From positions 496,001 through 560,000 of the forward strand of contig NZ_SACM01000001.1 of NCBI RefSeq assembly GCF_004004565.1: a stretch of 64,000 nt of DNA. The letters are read 5' to 3'. The position numbers and the translations under genes are program-made. Positions within the stretch are counted from its first letter, which is position 1; every line of letters starts with the position of its first letter. Below are positions 25,306-34,092 of the stretch, piece after piece. The notes under the pieces were generated by a model. The model saw only the letters and a program-made list of their open reading frames with translations, did no database searches and was not told where the DNA came from. The DNA comes from Inhella crocodyli (GTDB lineage Bacteria > Pseudomonadota > Gammaproteobacteria > Burkholderiales > Burkholderiaceae_C).

Positions 25306-26220
25306 ATGAACGACTCGCCGCGCTACCCCACCCTCGAAGACGTCATCGGCAAAACGCCCTTGGTGCAACTCTCCCGAATCCTCGGCCCCGAGCTGGCCGC
25401 CCGGGGGAACGTGCTGCTGGGCAAGCTCGAGGGCAACAACCCGGCAGGCTCCGTCAAAGACCGCCCGGCCATCAGCATGATCCGCCGGGCCGAGGAGCGC
25501 GGCGACATCCGCCCCGGCGACACCTTGATCGAAGCGACCAGTGGCAACACCGGCATCGCGCTGGCCATGGCCGCGGCGATCCGCGGCTACCGCATGGTGC
25601 TGGTGATGCCGGAAGACCTGTCGATCGAGCGCGCACAGACCATGAAGGCCTTCGGAGCCGAGCTGATCCTGACGCCCCGCAGCGGTGGCATGGAGTACGC
25701 CCGCGACCTGGCCGAGCAAATGGCCCGCGAGGGCAAAGGCCGCGTCCTCGACCAGTTCGCGAACGCCGACAACCCCCGCATCCACTTCGAAACGACCGGG
25801 CCTGAGATTTGGCAAGACACGGCGGGGCGCGTCACGCACTTCGTCAGCGCGATGGGCACGACGGGCTCCATCACCGGGGTCTCGCGCTACCTCAAGAGCC
25901 AAAACCCAGGCGTGCGCGTGATCGGCGCGCAGCCGTCCGAGGGCAGCCGCATCCCGGGCATCCGCAAATGGCCCGAGGCCTACTTGCCCAAGATTTACGA
26001 GCCCAGTGGCGTTGACGAGATCGTGTTGGTCAGCCAGTCCGACGCCGAAGAGATGGCCCGCCGTTTGGCCCGCGAAGAAGGCTTGTTTGCGGGCATCTCG
26101 GCGGCCGGGGCCTGCTGCGTGGCCTTGTCGATCGCTCGCACCGTGAAGGACGCCACCATCGTGTTCATCGTGTGCGACCGCGGCGACCGCTACCTGTCCA
26201 CGGGCGTGTTCCCGGCATGA
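25306..26220 (+). CDS. cysM: Cysteine synthase B
   Basis: 304 aa; ATG 25306 chosen over the in-frame GTG at 25300. PLP-binding Lys51 lies in LEGNNPAGSVKDRPA. The substrate loop is EATSGNTGIALAMAAAI, and the SAMGTTGSITGVSRYL motif binds the PLP phosphate. The GSRIPGIRKW and IYEPSGVDEIVLVS segments favour CysM over CysK. It forms cysteine from O-acetylserine and sulfide or thiosulfate. A NUDIX hydrolase (ATGA overlap) and a TusA-like sulfur carrier follow, so the operon has a sulfur theme. Confidence 0.93.
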   Translation: MNDSPRYPTLEDVIGKTPLVQLSRILGPELAARGNVLLGKLEGNNPAGSVKDRPAISMIRRAEERGDIRPGDTLIEATSGNTGIALAMAAAIRGYRMVLVMPEDLSIERAQTMKAFGAELILTPRSGGMEYARDLAEQMAREGKGRVLDQFANADNPRIHFETTGPEIWQDTAGRVTHFVSAMGTTGSITGVSRYLKSQNPGVRVIGAQPSEGSRIPGIRKWPEAYLPKIYEPSGVDEIVLVSQSDAEEMARRLAREEGLFAGISAAGACCVALSIARTVKDATIVFIVCDRGDRYLSTGVFPA

Positions 26221-26735
26221 AGTTCTGCCCCGAGTGCGCCACGCCCCTGGCCTGGATCGTTCAGGCCGAGGACGGGGGCGACAAGCAGCGCCTGCGCTGC
26301 CCGGCCTGCGGTTTCACGCACTGGAACAACCCCACGCCCGTGCTCGCGGCGGTCGTGGAATGCGTGGACCGCGATGGCCAACTGCTGTTGGCGCGCAACG
26401 CCGCGTGGCCGGGCCGCTTCTTCGGCCTGATCACCGGCTTCATGGAGGCCGGTGAAACGCCAGAAGCCGGCATCCTGCGCGAGCTGGCGGAGGAAACTGC
26501 GCTGCAGCCGGCCGGGCCCCCAACGCTCTTGGGCGTGTGGGATTTTCAGAAGATGAACCAACTGATCGTGGCCTACCACGTCCCCGCCCAGGGACCGATC
26601 GTGCTGAGCCCCGAGTTGGCCGAGTACAAGTTGTTGGCCCCGCAGGCCGTGCGCTGCTGGCCCCAAGGCACGGGGCAAGCCCTGGCCACCTTCGTGCGCT
26701 CCCGCGGCCACGAGCCGCTTTGGATGGACCTTTGA
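26217..26735 (+). CDS. NUDIX hydrolase with N-terminal zinc ribbon
   Basis: 172 aa. The start overlaps the cysM stop by ATGA. The zinc ribbon is CPEC near residue 4 plus CPAC near 28, as in NudC-type enzymes. The NUDIX box is G-FMEAG-E-TPEAGIL-REL-EE-T (around residues 78-97), with all catalytic Glu residues intact. It is shorter than NADH pyrophosphatase NudC (about 260 aa) and lacks its N-terminal domain. The SQPWPFPxS motif of true NudC is not seen, so the substrate is uncertain. It lies between cysteine synthase and a TusA-like protein. Confidence 0.9.
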   Translation: MKFCPECATPLAWIVQAEDGGDKQRLRCPACGFTHWNNPTPVLAAVVECVDRDGQLLLARNAAWPGRFFGLITGFMEAGETPEAGILRELAEETALQPAGPPTLLGVWDFQKMNQLIVAYHVPAQGPIVLSPELAEYKLLAPQAVRCWPQGTGQALATFVRSRGHEPLWMDL

Positions 26736-26971
26736 TGAGCGATCACCCCCACGACCGAGACATCGACGTTCGCGGCTTCAACTGCCCGATGCCGATCCTG
26801 AAGACCAAGAAGGCCTTGGCCGACATGCAGAGCGGTCAGGTCCTGCGCATCCTGGCAACAGACCCGGGGTCGATGCGCGACTTCCAGTCGTTCGCCAAGC
26901 AAACCGGGCACACCCTCCTGGCCCAATCCGAAGCCGGCGGCGAGTTCACGCACTGGCTGAAGGTCAAGTAA
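26735..26971 (+). CDS. TusA/SirA-family sulfurtransferase
   Basis: 78 aa, start overlapping the NUDIX stop by one base (TGATG). DIDVRGFNCPMPILKTKKAL holds the family's CPxP motif; the Cys carries persulfide. The remainder, with GQVLRILATDPGSMRDFQSFAKQTGHTLL, matches the two-layer TusA fold. These proteins relay sulfur for tRNA thiolation or other sulfur transfers. In third place after cysM, it may receive sulfur linked to cysteine metabolism. Confidence 0.92.
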   Translation: MSDHPHDRDIDVRGFNCPMPILKTKKALADMQSGQVLRILATDPGSMRDFQSFAKQTGHTLLAQSEAGGEFTHWLKVK

Positions 26972-26974
26972 GCG

Positions 26975-27820
26975 CTACCAGCCCGACTCCGGCAGCGGGT
27001 AGCGCGGCTGCCAGCGCAACTCCCGCTTGGCCCGCGCATTGCCGATGCGGCGGCTTTCGCTCAAGAAGCTCATCTGCATCGGGCTCAGCAAGGCGGTCGC
27101 TTCCGCGCGCGACACCCGCGGCGGCCGAGGCAGGCCCAGGGTGTCGGCCGCGAGGTCGAAGTGATCGCCCATGCGGCGCTCGCTGTCGTCCACGACGTTC
27201 AAGGCCCGCAGGGGCTTGGCCACCAGCAAGGCCCGCCAGCACGCGCGGGCCAGGTCGTCGGCGTGGATGTGGTTGGTGAAGACGTCGTCCTCGGCCCGCA
27301 ACACCGGCCTTCCGGCCAACAGTCGCTCCCGCGGGTGCCCTTCTCGGTCGGCGGCGTAGATGCCGGGGGCGCGCAGCAGGCTCAATCCCACGCCTTGGCG
27401 CACCGCCCAGGCGCGCAGCACGTCTTCGGCGTCCACACGCCGCTGCGCCCGGGGCGTTTGGGCGCGACGGGCCGCGGTCTCGTCGATGCGCGCGCCCGCC
27501 CAGTCGCCGTACACCCCGGTCGTCGACACGTACACAAAGCGGCGGGGCGCGTGCGAGCGGGACAAGGCTTGCACCAAGGCGCGGGTGCGCGGGTCGGTCG
27601 TGCCTTGGGTGGGCGGTGGCGCCAGGTGCATCACCGCGTCAAAGCCACCGGCCAGTCGGCGCAGGCTGCGGGGGTCGTCGAGGTCGCCTTGGATCAAGGG
27701 AACCGCCAAATGGCGCAATTTGGCCGGCGTGCGGGCCAGCACCGCCACCGACACCGCGCGCGGCAGCAGGCGCAGCACCCGCTGCCCCACGTCGCCACAC
27801 CCCACGATCAACAGGCGCAT
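26975..27820 (-). CDS. NAD(P)-dependent epimerase/reductase (extended SDR, YeeZ-like)
   Basis: 281 aa; ATG 27820. The Rossmann motif is MRLLIVGCGDVGQRVLRLL (G-x-G-x-x-G), followed by IQGDLDDPRSLRRL and FDAVMHLAPPPTQG. The STTGVYGDWAG segment, ending R-AQ-R--AE, matches the extended SDR active-site region; the usual YxxxK is not clearly kept. LLRAPGIYAADREG and FTNHIHADDLARACWRAL are late family motifs. It resembles YeeZ-type proteins, whose substrate is unknown. It is convergent with tusA (3-base gap) and divergent from the flavin reductase gene. Confidence 0.85.
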   Translation of the reverse strand: MRLLIVGCGDVGQRVLRLLPRAVSVAVLARTPAKLRHLAVPLIQGDLDDPRSLRRLAGGFDAVMHLAPPPTQGTTDPRTRALVQALSRSHAPRRFVYVSTTGVYGDWAGARIDETAARRAQTPRAQRRVDAEDVLRAWAVRQGVGLSLLRAPGIYAADREGHPRERLLAGRPVLRAEDDVFTNHIHADDLARACWRALLVAKPLRALNVVDDSERRMGDHFDLAADTLGLPRPPRVSRAEATALLSPMQMSFLSESRRIGNARAKRELRWQPRYPLPESGW

Positions 27821-27880
27821 TCCATCTCCCTGGGACAATGCGCGCCAGTCTAGAAGCCCCGCCCTCTCCCCTTCGACACC

Positions 27881-28906
27881 ATGTCCCTCACCATCACCGT
27901 TCAACCGGCCGGTCGCAGCTTCACCGTGGCACGCGATGGCACCTTGCTGGCCGCCGCGATCGAGCAAGGCATCGGCCTGCCCTATGGCTGCAAAGACGGC
28001 GCCTGCGGCTCTTGCAAGAGCAAACTGCTCGAAGGCCGCGTCATCCACGGCGCGCACCAAGCCAAGGCCCTGAGCGCCGAGGAAGAGGCCGCGGGCTACG
28101 TGTTGACCTGCTGCGCCATCCCGCAAACCGATTGCACGCTCGAAGCCCGCAGCGTGCCGGCCGAGGGCGTCCATCCGGTCGTCAAGATGCCGGTGCGCGT
28201 CAGCAGCCTCAGCAAGCCCGCGCCCGACGTGCTGGTGCTCAAGCTCCAACTGCCGGCGACGCAAAACTTCCGATACCACGCTGGGCAGTACCTGGAGTTC
28301 ATCCTGCGCGACGGTTCGCGCCGCAGCTACAGCATGGCCAACGCGCCTGGCAATTCGGCCGAGGCCGAACTGCACATCCGCCACATGCCGGGCGGCAAGT
28401 TCACCGATCACGCGTTCACGAACCTGAAGGAGCGCGACATCCTCCGGGCCGAGGGCCCCTTCGGCAGCTTCTTCCTGCGCGAGGGCGAGCAGCCCATGGT
28501 GTTGCTGGCCAGTGGCACGGGCTTCGCGCCGATCAAGGCGCTGATCGAGCAGTTGGAGCGCCAAGGCAACACCCGTCCGGCCCGGCTGTACTGGGGCGGG
28601 CGCCGACCGCAGGACCTGTACCTGCACGACTGGGCCCTGGCCGCGGCCGAGCGCCTGCCCTGGCTGAGCTACGTGCCGGTGGTGAGCGATGCCCAAGCCG
28701 ACGACGGCTGGACCGGGCGGACGGGCTTCGTGCACCGCGCGGTGCTGGAGGACCACACCGACCTGCGCGGGCACCAGGTCTACGCCTGCGGGGCCCCGAT
28801 CGTGGTCGAAAGCGCCCGCCGAGACTTCGTGCTCGAGGCCGGTTTGCCGGAAGAGCAGTTCTACGCCGACGCTTTCACCAGCGAAGCCGACAAGCACGGC
28901 GCCTGA
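27881..28906 (+). CDS. 2Fe-2S/FAD oxidoreductase (CDP-6-deoxy-delta-3,4-glucoseen reductase-like)
   Basis: 341 aa. An N-terminal plant-type ferredoxin domain has Cys37, Cys42, Cys45 and Cys77 (YGCKDGACGSC ... YVLTC). An FAD domain follows with RSYSMANAP, then an NAD domain with LLASGTGFAPIKALIEQL, YWGGRRPQDLY and VYACGAPIVVESAR. Proteins with this order are named after the ascarylose pathway reductase, but in Burkholderiales most lack that context and serve as general electron donors. The 2OG-type oxygenase gene starts on its stop codon (TGATG). The two may be functionally linked, although 2OG oxygenases do not normally need a reductase. Confidence 0.9.
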   Translation: MSLTITVQPAGRSFTVARDGTLLAAAIEQGIGLPYGCKDGACGSCKSKLLEGRVIHGAHQAKALSAEEEAAGYVLTCCAIPQTDCTLEARSVPAEGVHPVVKMPVRVSSLSKPAPDVLVLKLQLPATQNFRYHAGQYLEFILRDGSRRSYSMANAPGNSAEAELHIRHMPGGKFTDHAFTNLKERDILRAEGPFGSFFLREGEQPMVLLASGTGFAPIKALIEQLERQGNTRPARLYWGGRRPQDLYLHDWALAAAERLPWLSYVPVVSDAQADDGWTGRTGFVHRAVLEDHTDLRGHQVYACGAPIVVESARRDFVLEAGLPEEQFYADAFTSEADKHGA

Positions 28907-29634
28907 TGTTCCAGCCGCCCTTCACCCCGGCCGATCGCGTTGACGACAGCCTGCGGCAGACCGGCTATGCCGTGCTGGCCCCTCACGACACGGCCACGTG
29001 GATGGGGCAGCCGCTGGCCAGCCTGCTGGCCCTGCACCCCTTCTGGGACGCCCTGCCGCCCGACCAGCACCTGAAGGATGGCGGTCGCTACCGCCGCCGC
29101 CGCCACAGCTGCTGGGAAATCGACGGCCAGCACCTGACCCAGGTGCCGCACCGCGCGCATTGGCAGAGCTTGGACTACAACGCCCTGCATGGCGGCATCG
29201 AGCGCTGGTTCCAGCCCATCGAACCGGCGATGGCCGCCGCGCCCGCTTGGTCGGCCCTCTTGCGCCGCCTGGCGCAAGCGACGAGTGCGTTGCGCGGCGC
29301 TCAGCCCTGGTACCTCGAGGCCCACCCGTTCCGCATCGACACCACCGACGGCATCGGCCGCCCCACGCCGGAAGGGGCCCACCGCGACGGCGTGGACCTG
29401 GTGGCCGTGATGCTGCTCGGTCGGCAGCACATCAAAGGCGGTGAAACCCGGGTCTTTGAGGCCCAGGGGCCGCACGGCCTGCGCTTCACCTTGACCGAGC
29501 CCGGCAGCCTGCTGCTGCTGGACGACGCCCGGATGATCCACGAAGCCACGCCCATCCAGCCCGACGGGGCGCCGGTGGGCCACCGGGACACCCTGGTGCT
29601 GACCTTGCGCGCGGGCGGCTTCCAAGGCCCCTGA
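28906..29634 (+). CDS. 2OG-Fe(II) oxygenase-like protein
   Basis: 242 aa; start ATG 28906 overlaps the upstream stop by one base. The iron ligands expected of this fold are visible: His159 and Asp161 in GAHRDGVDLV and His212 in MIHEATPI. An Arg in GHRDTLVLTLR follows, suited to binding 2-oxoglutarate. RYRRRRHSCW and LEAHPFRIDTTDG fit the PF10014-type 2OG-Fe dioxygenase family, which includes amino acid hydroxylases. The substrate is not known; free amino acids are a reasonable guess given the dehydrogenase gene that follows. Confidence 0.8.
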   Translation: MFQPPFTPADRVDDSLRQTGYAVLAPHDTATWMGQPLASLLALHPFWDALPPDQHLKDGGRYRRRRHSCWEIDGQHLTQVPHRAHWQSLDYNALHGGIERWFQPIEPAMAAAPAWSALLRRLAQATSALRGAQPWYLEAHPFRIDTTDGIGRPTPEGAHRDGVDLVAVMLLGRQHIKGGETRVFEAQGPHGLRFTLTEPGSLLLLDDARMIHEATPIQPDGAPVGHRDTLVLTLRAGGFQGP

Positions 29635-29715
29635 CAATGCGCGCCGCGGCGGCCCGACCACAAGCCAGGCACGCCGCTCGTTCCCTGCCACCCGCAACCT
29701 ACCAAGGCGTTACCC

Positions 29716-30762
29716 ATGCCCTCCTTCTTTGGCCTGCCCCACCAAGCCCCGCACGAACGCGTGCTCATCGCTGCCGACGAGGCCAGCGGCCTGCGCACCC
29801 TGATTGCCGTCCACAACACCGCCCGCGGCCCGGGCTTCGGCGGCTGCCGCGTGTGGGCCTACGAGAACGACCTCGCCGCGCACCACGACGCGCTGCGCCT
29901 GTCGCAAGGCATGAGCTACAAGAACGCACTGGCCAACCTGCCCTTCGGCGGCGGCAAGGCGGTGATCGTCAAGCCCAAGGGCGAGTTCAACCGCGAGCAG
30001 CTGTTCGCTGCCTTCGCCCGCGCCGTGGACAGCCTGCAAGGCGCCTACATCACCGCCGAGGACGTGGGCACCACCACGGCCGACATGCGCGTGGTGCAGC
30101 GTCACACGAAGTACGTCAGCGGCATCCCCCGCGAGGGCGCCTTTGGCGGCGACCCCAGCCCCAAGACGGCCTGGGGCGTGTTCGTGTCGGTTCAGGCGGG
30201 CGCCAAGGCCGTGTTGGGCCGCAGCGACCTGCAGGGCCTGACGGTGGCCATCCAAGGCCTGGGCGCTGTGGGTTGGCATTTGGCCGAGTTCCTGCACCAG
30301 GCCGGCGCCAAGCTGACGGTGGCCGACATCGACCCCGGCAAGACGGCCAAGGCCCAAGCGCAGTTCGGCGCCACGGTGGTGGGGGTGGACCAGATCCTGG
30401 CCGCTCCGGTGGACGTCCTCGCACCTTGCGCCCTGGGCGCGAGTCTCAACGCCACGACCATCCCCACGCTGCAGGCCAAGCTGGTCTGCGGCGCGGCCAA
30501 CAACCAGCTGGCCCTGCCGTCCGACGGCAACCTGCTGGCCGATCGCGGCATTGCCTACCTGCCCGACTACTTGGTGAACGCCGGCGGCATCATTTCCGTC
30601 GCCCGCGAGTACCGCGGCGAGGGCGAAGAGCAGGCCGTGATGGCCGAGGTGAGCCGCATCGCCGAGCGGGTGACCGAGTTGCTGGCCCGCATCAAGGTCA
30701 GCGGGCGCACCCCGGCCGCCGAAGCCGACGCCTGGGCCCAAAGCCTGCTCGTGCGCGCCTGA
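29716..30762 (+). CDS. Glu/Leu/Phe/Val dehydrogenase (leucine dehydrogenase type)
   Basis: 348 aa. The signature GMSYKNALANLPFGGGKAVI carries Lys69 (substrate carboxylate) and catalytic Lys81. NAD-binding follows in VAIQGLGAVGWHLAEFL. The CALGASLNATTI and GAANNQLA motifs complete the active-site cleft. Length fits the short branched-chain or aromatic dehydrogenases rather than glutamate dehydrogenase. It deaminates an amino acid to a 2-oxo acid with NAD. The liv transporter and alanine dehydrogenase genes nearby suggest an amino-acid catabolism neighbourhood. Confidence 0.92.
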   Translation: MPSFFGLPHQAPHERVLIAADEASGLRTLIAVHNTARGPGFGGCRVWAYENDLAAHHDALRLSQGMSYKNALANLPFGGGKAVIVKPKGEFNREQLFAAFARAVDSLQGAYITAEDVGTTTADMRVVQRHTKYVSGIPREGAFGGDPSPKTAWGVFVSVQAGAKAVLGRSDLQGLTVAIQGLGAVGWHLAEFLHQAGAKLTVADIDPGKTAKAQAQFGATVVGVDQILAAPVDVLAPCALGASLNATTIPTLQAKLVCGAANNQLALPSDGNLLADRGIAYLPDYLVNAGGIISVAREYRGEGEEQAVMAEVSRIAERVTELLARIKVSGRTPAAEADAWAQSLLVRA

Positions 30763-30832
30763 GCCCCGATCGGCCCCGTGCTGGGGCCGATCCGCATGGG
30801 CGGCGCCGCCGCCTGGCCCTAGGCTGCCGCCC

Positions 30833-33310
30833 ATGATCAAAACTTGGATTCGCCGGCTGGGCTGGCTCTTGCTGGCCCTGCTCGGCCTCGTCCTGGCGGC
30901 CATGGCCGTGTACCTGCTGCGCGCGCAACCCCAAGAGTCGGGCGCGCGCACCGTGCCGGGTCTGGCGGCCTCCGTGACCCTGGCCCGTGACGGGCATGGC
31001 GTGCCCACCGTCACTGCCGCCAGCCTGACCGACATGGCCTACGGCCTGGGTTTCGTCCACGGTCAAGACCGTGCTTGGCAACTGGAGTCGCAGCGCCGCA
31101 TCGGGCGGGGCGAGTTGGCCGAGGCCTTCGGGCCGAATGCTCTCGAAACCGACCGCTTCCTGCGCGCGCTCGGCGTGCGTCGATCAGCCGAGGCCCGCTG
31201 GGCTTGGCTGCAATCGCAAACCGACGAGGCCTCCCGACAGTCGGTGGCCCTGCTGAAGGCTTACAGCCAGGGTGTGAACGCCGGACGCGCGGCGCAAGCC
31301 CGCCCGCCCGAGATGATCATCCTGGGCCTGCCCCTCCAAGACTGGACCCCGGTGGACAGCCTGGCCTGGGCCGTCATGATGAGCTGGGACCTGAGCGGCA
31401 ATTGGAACCAGGAGCTCTTGCGGCTGCGCCTGGCCCTGCAACTGCCCGACGACAGCCGCCCGGGCACGCCAGGCCGCAGCACCCTGGCCCGGCTCAACAC
31501 CTTGATGCCCGCCTACCCCGGCGACCGACTGCCCGAGACCGCCGACTACCCCGCGTTGTACCGGGAACTGGGCCTGGCCCCGCAGGCCACGGAGAAACTG
31601 GCCGCTGCGCTGCAAGGCCACGCACCGCGCTCTGGCGTGGAAGGATCGGGCTCGAACAACTGGCTGGTCGCGGGCAGCCGCAGCGTCACCGGCATGCCCT
31701 TGGTCGCCAACGACCCCCACCTCAAGCTGCAAAGCCCGGCCCTGTGGTACCTGGCGCGGCTGGAGGTGCCCGGCATGAAGGTGGCGGGGGGCACCCTCCC
31801 CGGCCTGCCCTTCGTCGTGCTCGGGCAAAACCAACACATCGCCTGGGCCTTCACCAACACCGGGCCCGACACCCAAGACCTGTACCTGGAAGAGTGGCGC
31901 GAGGCCGGCGGGCGCACCGAAGTCCGCACGCCCACGGGCTGGATGCCGGCGCAGGTGCTGGAGGAGCGCATCCGCGTCAAGGGCGGCCCCGACGAGGTCT
32001 TGCGCGTGCGCGTCGGGCGCCACGGCCCCTTCATTTCCGACGCGGGTCCTGGCGCCGACCTGCTGGCCCCCAGCGGCAAGCGCTACGCCCTGGCCTTGCG
32101 CTGGGCCACCCTCGACCCGCAGAACGACCCCATTGCCGCCGGAATCGCCCTGAACCAAGCGCAAAGCGTGGACGCGTTCTTCGCCGGCGCGCATCGCTTT
32201 GCCGCCCCCATGCAAAACATGCTGGTGGCCGACCGGACCGGGCGCACCGGCTTCATCGCGTCGGCGTTGGTGCCGGTGCGCAGCAGCGCCAACGACCTGC
32301 ACGGCCTGGCGCCCGCGCCGGGCTGGGACGAGCGCTACGACTGGCAGGGCTACCTGCCCTTGGACGCCATGCCGCAAGAGCGGGACCCCGCCCGCGGCTG
32401 GATCGCCACCGCCAACCAGCGCACCGTGCCGGACGACTACCCGCACCACCTGAGCCACGAATGGGCCCTGCCCTACCGGCAGCAGCGGATCGAGCAACTG
32501 CTGCAGGCCACGCCCAAGCACAGCCTGGACAGCTTCGCGGCCATGCAGGCCGACGTGCAAAGCCTCGGTGCCGTCCCCCTGCTGCCCTGGCTCCGGGCTG
32601 CCCGCAGCCCGCATCCCCTGGCCGCCGCCGCGCAAGCCACCCTGAAAGAATTCGACGGCAGCATGCAGGCCGAGCAAGCCGCCCCCCTGATTTTTTGGGC
32701 CTGGGTCCGCCAACTCACGGTTGGGGTGTTCCAGGACGACCTGGGCGAGGCCCTGTTCGAACGCGCCTTCGCCACGCGTTCCTTCCGCGACGCCCTGCAC
32801 GAGCGCTTGGCGGCCAACGATGCCGCTTGGTGCGACGACCGCCGAACGCCCCAGCCCGAGAGCTGCGCCGACCAGGCCAACGCGGCCCTGACGCGCGCCC
32901 TGGACGAGTTGCAATCGCGCTTCGGCCCCGATGTCGGGCGTTGGCGCTGGGGCGAGGCGCACGTGGCCAAGGGCGAACACCGACCCTTCTCGCGCGTGGC
33001 CGCCTTGCGCCCCTTGTTCGAACTGCAAACGCCCGTGGGCGGTGACACCTACACGGTCAACGTCTCCCGCGTGAACCTTCGGCCCGACTGGGCCGGCGCC
33101 CTGTACACCGATGACCACGGGCCGAGCTTGCGCACGCTGATGGACGTGGGCACGCCGGCCCACTCCCGCATGGTGCAGTCCACGGGCCAGTCGGGCCTGC
33201 CCTGGCGTGCCACGTACCGCGACCTGCTGCCGCTGTGGCGCGAGGGGCGCGCCGTGCCCATGTGGCCGACCGAGCCGCCCGCGCACACGCTGGTGCTGCA
33301 GCCCCAATGA
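30833..33310 (+). CDS. Penicillin acylase family protein
   Basis: 825 aa. An N-terminal hydrophobic helix (WLLLALLGLVLAAMAVYLL) is a signal anchor or leader. The alpha part includes VPTVTAASLTDMAYGLGFVHGQDRAWQLE, a family hallmark. Autocatalytic cleavage is expected before Ser274 in GSGSNNWLVAG, making this Ser the N-terminal nucleophile of the beta chain. Later blocks are NDPHLKLQSPALWYLARLE, GLPFVVLGQN-HIAWAFTN and the TANQR segment. Such periplasmic Ntn-hydrolases cut amides, including acyl-homoserine lactones in some cases; the substrate here is not shown. A bidirectional terminator follows. Confidence 0.92.
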   Translation: MIKTWIRRLGWLLLALLGLVLAAMAVYLLRAQPQESGARTVPGLAASVTLARDGHGVPTVTAASLTDMAYGLGFVHGQDRAWQLESQRRIGRGELAEAFGPNALETDRFLRALGVRRSAEARWAWLQSQTDEASRQSVALLKAYSQGVNAGRAAQARPPEMIILGLPLQDWTPVDSLAWAVMMSWDLSGNWNQELLRLRLALQLPDDSRPGTPGRSTLARLNTLMPAYPGDRLPETADYPALYRELGLAPQATEKLAAALQGHAPRSGVEGSGSNNWLVAGSRSVTGMPLVANDPHLKLQSPALWYLARLEVPGMKVAGGTLPGLPFVVLGQNQHIAWAFTNTGPDTQDLYLEEWREAGGRTEVRTPTGWMPAQVLEERIRVKGGPDEVLRVRVGRHGPFISDAGPGADLLAPSGKRYALALRWATLDPQNDPIAAGIALNQAQSVDAFFAGAHRFAAPMQNMLVADRTGRTGFIASALVPVRSSANDLHGLAPAPGWDERYDWQGYLPLDAMPQERDPARGWIATANQRTVPDDYPHHLSHEWALPYRQQRIEQLLQATPKHSLDSFAAMQADVQSLGAVPLLPWLRAARSPHPLAAAAQATLKEFDGSMQAEQAAPLIFWAWVRQLTVGVFQDDLGEALFERAFATRSFRDALHERLAANDAAWCDDRRTPQPESCADQANAALTRALDELQSRFGPDVGRWRWGEAHVAKGEHRPFSRVAALRPLFELQTPVGGDTYTVNVSRVNLRPDWAGALYTDDHGPSLRTLMDVGTPAHSRMVQSTGQSGLPWRATYRDLLPLWREGRAVPMWPTEPPAHTLVLQPQ

Positions 33311-33313
33311 AAA

Positions 33314-33334
33314 AGCCCGGCCAAGGGCCGGGCT
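33314..33334. terminator. Bidirectional terminator between penicillin acylase gene and livF
   Basis: AGCCCGGCC and GGCCGGGCT form a perfect 9-bp stem with loop AAG. An A-run precedes it (five T on the minus strand) and CTTT follows it, so it can stop both convergent transcripts. Confidence 0.85.
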
Positions 33335-33353
33335 CTTTGAAGGAGCGCGGGAC

Positions 33354-34079
33354 TCACTCACCCAAGTAGGCGGCGCGCACTTTGGGGTCGGCCAGCAGAT
33401 CGCTGCCGCGCCCGGTCATGGTCACCGCCCCCGACTCCATCACGTAGCCGCGGTTGGCCAGGGCCAGGGCACGGCTGGCGTTTTGCTCCACCAGCAGGAT
33501 CGTGACGCCCTTGCTGTGGATGTCGTGCACCACCTCGAAGATCTTGTCCACCATGATGGGCGACAGGCCCATCGAGGGTTCGTCCAGCAAGAGCACCTCC
33601 GGGCGGGCCATCAGCGCGCGGCCCATGGCCAGCATCTGCTGCTCGCCACCGCTCATCGTGCCCGCCAGTTGGTCCTTGCGTTCGCGCAGGCGTGGGAACA
33701 GACCGAACACCATCTCCATGTCTTGGGCGATGGCCTCGGTGTCCTTGCGGATGTAGGCCCCCATCTGCAGGTTTTCGGTGATGGTCATGCGGGTGAACGT
33801 CCCGCGCCCCTCCGGGATCATCACCAGGCCCTGCTTGGCCAGGTTCCAGGCGCCTTGCCCCTTGATGGAGCGCCCCTTGAACAGCACATCGCCCTCGGCA
33901 ATGGGCTGCAAGCCCGTGACCGCCTTGAGCGTCGTCGTCTTGCCGGCGCCGTTGGCCCCGATCAAGCTGACCAACTCGCCCTGCCGCACCTCGAAATCCA
34001 CGCCCTTGACGGCCTTGATGCCGCCGTAGGCCACCTTCAGCCCACTGACCTGCAGCAGCACTTCCTTGTTGTTGCTCAT
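33354..34079 (-). CDS. livF: Branched-chain amino acid ABC transporter ATP-binding protein LivF
   Basis: 241 aa ATPase with Walker A GANGAGKTT, signature MSGGEQQMLAMGRAL and Walker B VLLLDEPSMGLSP. The LVEQNASRALALANRGYVMESG block is characteristic of LivF. It powers uptake together with LivG and the LivH/LivM channel. It is the last gene of the operon, 13 bases after livG. Confidence 0.96.
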   Translation of the reverse strand: MSNNKEVLLQVSGLKVAYGGIKAVKGVDFEVRQGELVSLIGANGAGKTTTLKAVTGLQPIAEGDVLFKGRSIKGQGAWNLAKQGLVMIPEGRGTFTRMTITENLQMGAYIRKDTEAIAQDMEMVFGLFPRLRERKDQLAGTMSGGEQQMLAMGRALMARPEVLLLDEPSMGLSPIMVDKIFEVVHDIHSKGVTILLVEQNASRALALANRGYVMESGAVTMTGRGSDLLADPKVRAAYLGE

Positions 34080-34092
34080 GCCGCGTCCTTCC

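Noticed and set aside
30833-33310. Confirmed quorum-quenching acylase
   Set aside because: The Ntn-hydrolase fold is clear, but no residue pattern proves acyl-homoserine lactone specificity.
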